A program made the position numbers and the translations under genes. Shown piece after piece: positions 58,105 through 64,000 of a stretch of DNA of 64,000 bases. The DNA is from Oscheius dolichura (lineage: Eukaryota > Nematoda > Chromadorea > Rhabditida > Rhabditidae), in the NCBI GenBank assembly GCA_932521035.1, contig OW051494.1, positions 1,040,001-1,104,000 on the forward strand, in the 5' to 3' direction. The stretch's first letter is position 1, and the number at the start of each line of letters is the position of its first letter. The notes under the pieces are model-generated. The model had not been told where the DNA came from. It ran no database searches and saw nothing but the letters and a program-made list of their open reading frames with translations.

Positions 58105-59191
58105 CACAGTTAGACAGCCAATGTTCTACACCTCCAGAGGTCAGAAAGGGACACCTAATCGCCTCCCCTTTATATAACAATGAATAATTTAAAGCCAAGC
58201 GGGGAGGAGAACCCAAAAGGGGGACAAATAATGCTATCCTAAAGATTGGCACCTCTAAATTTTACACTTTTCCCCACTTTTTAGTCAGATTTTAGAGAAA
58301 CTACGGGTCTTTCGAGCCGCCCCTGCACCCGTAAAATCTCGGCAGCAGCGCGCTTTTGCTTCTAGCGAAGCGCGCCTTCTTATCCGATCAGCTGCCGAGA
58401 TTTTACGGGCGCGGCGGCATCATTAGGCCAATTCAAATGGCTGTCTAATTGTGGTTTTTCTCCATTTTTTACCGCGAATAATCGGGACTCCTTCTTCTAG
58501 AATGAAGCTAATTAAAATAGTAGGCTGTTAGTACAAGGCCCCAGGTGAAATTATCCCTCCCTCTCCCGCACTGACAGGTGGAATTATCACAACTCGAAGA
58601 CCATAATTATCCCCTCCTCATCCCCCTTGCCTCAAGTGGAACAGCACAATCTAAAGAGGAACAATGCTTATCGACTAATGACATCTCTCTTCGGTTGCGT
58701 AAGGTCCTCTCTTTCTCTACTCAAAACAATTAGATGGACCACCACCCGGGGAGAAGGAATGGTCAAGAGCTGTGCTCCCTCAATGATCAGGAAAATTATC
58801 CTGGATGGGAGATAATTGGCTGTCTAACTGTGGCCGCTAATTCTCGTTTTTAATCAGCCACAGTTAGACAGCTGGAATTTTGGATTGAATTGTCCAACGG
58901 TGACTTCTGGTTCATCCTCTTTGCCACAGCCACACAACCGAAATTTTAAGATGTCTAACTGTGACAACTTTTGATAGACTACTGGGATCCCGGGCTGTCT
59001 AACTGTGGCTTTTATTTCCTTTATTTCTGCGCCACAGTTAGACAGCTACTTCCTTTGTTCCTACAGCGCTGTCTAACTGTGGCGCGTTTTTCTCTAGGAC
59101 TATAGATACCCTCCGGCTCCTATAGGCCATAGTTAGGCAGCTGCGAGTCTTTTCCCCTCACAGTTCAAAAAGTTTCGCTGTCTAACTGTGG
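58105..59191. repeat. Cluster of the 16-bp motif GCTGTCTAACTGTGGC in both orientations
   Basis: Ten copies, exact or nearly so, lie at 58105(-), 58439(+), 58819(+), 58857(-), 58951(+), 58994(+), 59031(-), 59068(+), 59126(-) and 59177(+). Several form head-to-head pairs 21-43 bases apart that would fold into hairpins with a 15-16 bp stem. An eleventh copy is at about 12573 in the last intron of the eIF4E/PABP-motif gene. Confidence 0.85.
58319..58420. mobile_element. Short MITE related to family A, GC-rich centre
   Basis: GCACCCGTAAAATCTCGGCA faces TGCCGAGATTTTACGGGCGC. The centre is itself palindromic (GCGCGCTTTTGC, then TCTAGCGAAGCGCGC), giving an almost complete hairpin. Confidence 0.65.
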
Positions 59192-59809
59192 TCCCTCTTT
59201 TGTCCTTCCTCCCCTCTCTCTCCCTTCTTTCCCAGATCTAAATTTGATACCACCCCGGCCCCTTCCCATATAGCTTATACCTCAAGCCGGTAGCCGTCAA
59301 AGGGATTACCTCGCGCAATGTTTATCACAATTAGCCCTTCCCCCTTCCCGTGAGCAGGCATTAGACCGAAAAGACGACGAACGGCCCCCCGCCACCGCCG
59401 CCCCGAATCAACTGGTCACGGTCAGTGACAACGCCGAGGAACACATTCTCCCCCAAAATTTGGCCTATTGTCGGCTCTCCTTTTGTACTTCCCGCGGTGG
59501 TAGCATATGTTATACGGGACTTTCCCTTTTCCGAAATCAAAACCAAAGCCGTCCTCCTCCCCCCTGGGTAGAGGAGTGTTACGGCAATCTTCGTTATGGT
59601 TTACTGCCGGCGGGGGCATACAAATCTATCACCGGGGTGCCGCGCCTTCCATATTTCCGGGGATCCTACCAGGAAAGTCTCCAGGGAGGTTTTGACGAGC
59701 CCATGGTATCCTACCTGCTTTTGTCCGGCTCCTTGAAATCGCGGCAGCCTTCTTCCGTCCTCCTTTCCTATAGAATCCTTTGAGAGCCAGTCCAGTCCCC
59801 ATTGGAGAG

Positions 59810-59961
59810 GGCTCGATCCTCGATTGTTCGATCCCCTGCACCCGTAAAGTCTCGGCAGGAGAAAGATATAAAGGCGAGACAGTTTTGGAACAGTTTTGAA
59901 TAAAGATGATTCTGCTGCTGAAACTTTACGGGTACAGGGGATTGGACTATCCGGGAACGGG
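59810..59961. mobile_element. Short palindromic MITE (family A, complete copy)
   Basis: Starts GGCTCGATCCTCGATTGTTC and has the family core GAATAAAGATGATTCTGC and facing inner ends (GCACCCGTAAAGTCTCGGCA; CTTTACGGGTACAGG). The right end (GGGAACGGG) is diverged. CCATTGGA precedes it, as at 27582. Confidence 0.75.
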
Positions 59962-62900
59962 ATGACGTGGAGGATACCTTGACGACTCCTTGAGGGATAC
60001 AGCCACTTTATGGACTGTTATAATCCATTCTTCTCCTTTTCTGTAAAAGAAGGCCTTCTCTCCCATTTGATAGCCATTTTCATTCCTGAAAAGAGTCCAA
60101 GAATCCGCCAAAACCTCCCTGCCGCCTTCTTGGAGGGCTACGGTAACTAGAGCACATCTTCTTCCTTCTGCCACTGCTCTCTTCTCCCCAATTTAAAGAC
60201 TAATCTCTAATAATACGGTAAATATATGCCCTTTGAGACCCTAAATAGCCATAAATAAGGGCCCCAAGATATTTATGGCGCCCTGAAAAAGAGCCTGATG
60301 GTGCCCCATATGCTCTTCTACTGGGCTTCCTCCACTCCCTTCCAAATTCCCGGGCTATTTTCCCTTTTTTGGTTGCGAACTGTCACGAATTGCCATCTGG
60401 CTATGTGATGCCTATTTATCGCATAAAAAATGGCAACATCACGCGGCAATAGCGGTGGGTGGCGGCAGGGCAGGTGGAGGACGGATGGCAAGTCAAGTCT
60501 CTCTTCGTCAAGGGGGGACAGGGGGGATAGCTGGGGATAGGGGATGTGGTGATGTATCTACTGTCAATAATGTCACCCCCAATAGATCAGCGTCATTGTA
60601 ATTGGACAAGCGTCAGGACGAGTGGGTGAGAGGGGGGCGCCAATCACTCCCGCATCTGACTCTCCCGACCTCTCGTCCTCTCTCGCTTTTGTATTCCTAT
60701 CCCTGGGGGAAAGACAGGCCATGATCCCAAGGGAATGGAGGACTAGATTACTTTATTTAGACCTTTGATTTTACCATAATTTTGAGATTTTGAGGATAAA
60801 ACAGTCCTAAAAGCGCCCCTATCCTCATTTTTGGGTCAGATTCTCTCTAGCTCCTGCTTAGCCCTATTTTCAAAGATTTTAGAAGAGAAAAAAGAATAAT
60901 TTCCCTTCTAAAGAGTACTGTAATCACCGCTAGACCTTTAATTTAATAGAATATAAGGCACATTTCTCCATATAAAACAGCCATTAGTTCCTAATTTGAA
61001 CCATTTGATCCCTTTCTTTGATTCTTATGCAATCTGGAGGCATCATGCTCCTGATAGGAATAAATCCGACTGCAATGGAAGTTTTCTTCTAATAGATACC
61101 GTAATCCCTGAGAAATGGTAAAATTCGGAGGATTTCCTCCTCAATAATCTCCTTTCCTGTTTCTGTTCCCCGATTCCTCCCTTCCCCGTCTTTGTACCGT
61201 CTGGTAGGCCATAACCCTGGCTATAAAAAGGAAATTTGTGGATACTGTAATGATTTTTGGACCTTTAAATTCTAGAGTTTACGGGAATCTTCCCATTGTC
61301 GGCTCTCCCCGGCCCGTCCATCTCTTTTTCTTCTTTTTTTGTCCTTTGGGAGACTGTAAGAATGGGAGATAGGCAATGAGAGCTTGTTATCCTCTTCCTT
61401 ATGGTTACTGTACCCTCTTTAGACCTTTAATTTTCCCGGTATTTGAAGCCACTTTCCCTTCAAAACCTGGCCAATTCCTCTACTCCTCCCCGTTCATTAT
61501 TTCATACCCAATGACCACTAGGGCGGCCCGAGAGATGGAGTCGGATAAAATGAATATTCGCCTCGTATACCAAATAAGAGAGTGGAACACATTGGCTCAG
61601 TCGAGCGCATTGTTGCGGGCGTTAATTTTCCGTAGGTCTTACGTTACGACGACTAGCGGAATCCCCCCTAATCCCGGCTCCACTCTCTCTTCACTCCTTT
61701 TTATAGTAAAATTAACTGCGTAGCCCATTAAATACTCAACTCTTGGGGTCTATTTCCCCCCAGATGAAGGCTACTTGACCCCCCGGCCGGTTTATGATGT
61801 GCTGCTCGTTGTTATGTGCTTGATCTCTTCTCGCCTAATAGGGGCTATCCACCGTCGATCTCGTTACCAACTGGCGCCAATTATGACTCCAAAACGGGGG
61901 GAGGGAGACTACGGGGCTCATTAACATTTGACCTTCAACTTTTATTCATTGAAGGGGCTACTCGTCTAGAAGAGGACGAGGAACAGTCAGACAGCTAGCC
62001 ACATGTTAGCCCTGGGGATACTTGACATTGGGCATAATTAGGGGAGGAGGAGACAATTAGTTTGTAGGAGGATATGGGAGAAAATAAAGGAAAATGCTTT
62101 GTTTCTGGTTTTGGACCATTTTTGACGCGCTAGCTGTATCAGCGCCTTTAATTCAATAATTTTTCCATATTTTTTATAAGGTTACGGGAAACTTTTACAC
62201 TGAAAATGTAGCCCAGAATTTTATCTACAAATGTATATATGTGATATCATTTTTCGATGTAATATAAAGAAATGGGAGGCATTATAAGCTACCATCCAAT
62301 GCGGAAGAACAAAGTTTTGGAAAATGGGGTACAACTTGGTTTTTTTCGACGAAATCGTAAAGATACCTTTAACCTACTGGTCTTCCCCTTGTTCAGCGGT
62401 TAAGATATCCCATTTCCAAGTGGAAAAAGTGGCTTCTGGCCCGTGTTTTTCGAGTTCAAGAGGTTGGATTTCATGTTCCCGCCGAGGGCAGGTATCCTTT
62501 TCACCCAAATATCCCGTCTTATTCTTGTCCAAGGTTAAAAATGACAAAATAGGAACGTTTGGAACACCCCTAAAGGATCTCCTTTTGGCTTATTTTGGTC
62601 CAGAAGCAATTTCTCCCCTTCCTATTATTATCCAAAAATGTGTTGTGAAGCTCTTTAGCCGGCTCTATGAATTTTTCACCCGTCTTCACACACAATTGTC
62701 TTCAGTCTAAAATTCCCTGTCCGTGCTCTTTTCTCCCCCATCTCCTCCCAGAAAAAAAACCAAAAAGGAACGTCCAAAAGAGCCAGCCGTTCCGATCCTC
62801 TCCTTCCCCGCCTTGTCGCCTGCTGGGTGGCGGCATCTCTCTTGAAATCGGAGCTCGTGTCCGGATTAATCCCGCACTCTTTATCCCGAGTCGCCTCTCT

Positions 62901-63915
62901 GCCACTCTTTTTTTACCCGTCGGAGGGAGGAGGGAGGAGAGAGGATGCAGGGGAGGACAAAGAAACATCCTCTTCTTTTCTTTTTGCTCTCGTCTGCCCG
63001 GGGCTCCTGACAAGGGGCAGACGGGGCAGACGGAGGCAGGGGGTTTATCTCCCTTGTAACCCTCGTACCAGTAAGCCATGAAAAGCCTCTAAACTTTCCC
63101 TACCCTCTCCTCTCTGGATCCCCCTCCTATCCTCTTCCTTTGATTGACACGTAGTCCTAATTGCCACCTTGTATTACAAAAAGGACCTGTCACCTTCCTG
63201 CCTCCTCTCCAGGCCATCCCATCCCAAAACATCCCATTAGACACTTGGCTGAGATATTACAATTGCCTTGTCCCGTCTCCTCCTCCCCCACCTGGGTGAC
63301 ACATTTACATGCTGTCATCTGTCTCTTTCTCTCCTCTCTTTTCTCAGAGGTGGCAGGGTGGCGGGAGGACAGAAGGCAGACGGCATTTGGTAGTCTCCGG
63401 GTAGGTGGAGACGAGGATTTAATTGCTGTTGGATGGGGAAGGGGGAGGCGAGAGCCATGCCATGTCCAGGAGAGACACGGATACTCATTCGTATTTCCGT
63501 TTCACGACGCCGTCTTTTTATGTTTATCGCCTCTCATTCCCGGCTCCCCTAGTACAAACAGAAAAAAAAACAATTATAGCGGGAATTTGAGCCCCTTTTC
63601 CGAAATTTTTTTTTCTTAGAAAATCTAGGAAGGCCAGTCTCTAGCTAGGGGTACCGTACGTTTCCACGGGGCGTCCAGAATGAGGCAGACTAGTCAAAGA
63701 ACATGGCACCCGCCTCTTTCTGCAGAAAAACAGTAAAATCCAGAAAAAACAACAAAAATAGGAGACAGATCCCGGTCATTACTAACCTCGTTATCATATT
63801 TCTCCTCCTCTCTAGCCAGAGCCAGAAGATGTGTAATGAGCAGGGCCAAATTACTGCCAGCTCATCTCTAAATTCTTGGGATTTACTCACTCGTTTCTTC
63901 TTTTCTGGTCGTCAG

Positions 63916-64000
63916 TTCGAATTTTGCGAGAAACGGATCAAAAAGGAACTAGGAAACTTTTCGGAGGCCTTGAAGGCGCTGTCCATAGTCCGCTCCCCAG
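63916..64000 (+). CDS. Exon of a gene leaving the window (partial)
   Basis: After an acceptor (GGTCGTCAG) an open frame reads FEFCEKRIKKELGNFSEALK and ALSIVRSP to the window edge. The helical, charged composition looks like a genuine exon, but the piece is too short to name. Confidence 0.4.

Larger units (their letters stand above)
57541..63914. other. Long region without a recognised gene
   Basis: No convincing exon is visible. It contains two family-A MITEs, a cluster of a 16-bp motif in both orientations (58.1-59.2 kb), short G-runs near 57.79 kb and many CTACAGTA/TACTGTAG-type heptamers, which are common throughout the window. It may be the 5' region or first intron of the gene whose exon ends the window. 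Confidence 0.5.

Noticed and set aside
62667-63619. Open frames of 80-150 codons near the right end
   Set aside because: Pro/Ser/Arg-rich, overlapping in several frames and on both strands, without splice or motif support.

Overview
The window is animal nuclear DNA from a nematode, most likely a rhabditid (clade V). The evidence is short introns (often 40-60 bp) ending in TTTCAG-like acceptors, start codons sitting just after such acceptors (consistent with spliced-leader trans-splicing), a cytosolic Hsp90 very close to DAF-21, a nematode-type 7TM chemoreceptor, a receptor L-domain (irld-like) gene, a short Gly-rich NLP/CNC-like peptide gene and two nematode-type 5S rRNA genes. All product names come from reading the translations by eye; no database search was run.

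Layout. 1-135: last exon of a Cys/His-rich protein. 136-6.2 kb: no gene seen. 6.2-12.7 kb: a 16-exon gene for a 763-residue, largely disordered protein with an eIF4E-binding-like motif and two PABP-binding (PAM2-like) motifs. 13.47-21.57 kb and 30.41-34.87 kb: two arms of a large inverted segmental duplication around an 8.8 kb spacer. The left arm carries a PDZ-protein gene (frameshifted), a membrane protein with a possible F-box-like first exon, a receptor-like protein kinase and a head-to-head receptor L-domain gene. The right arm has the same order inverted, but has lost the kinase domain and most of the L-domain gene while keeping the PDZ gene intact. The spacer holds a small secreted protein, a 5S gene, a coiled-coil protein, a Cys-rich small protein, a His/Gly-rich protein and an enoyl-CoA hydratase/isomerase with a tRNA-Asp inside an intron.

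35-46 kb: another possible F-box-like gene, an 808-residue secreted protein packed with N-glycosylation sequons, a head-to-head pair of Lys/Glu-rich paralogues, an NLP/CNC-like secreted peptide, a second 5S gene and a second FLFTG-type membrane protein. 45.9-52.8 kb: RNase H1-like protein, Rab1-like GTPase, Hsp90 and a BCCIP homologue. 54.4-55.9 kb: an internally deleted second copy of the Hsp90-BCCIP segment (pseudogenes). 55.9-57.4 kb: a chemoreceptor. 57.4-63.9 kb: no gene, but a dense cluster of a 16-bp inverted-repeat motif and MITEs. The last 85 bp look like an exon of a gene leaving the window.

Mobile DNA is mostly non-autonomous: a short palindromic MITE family seen at nine sites, a 267-bp TTAA-flanked MITE with long terminal inverted repeats, a 432-bp hAT-type MITE and three tRNA-like elements.
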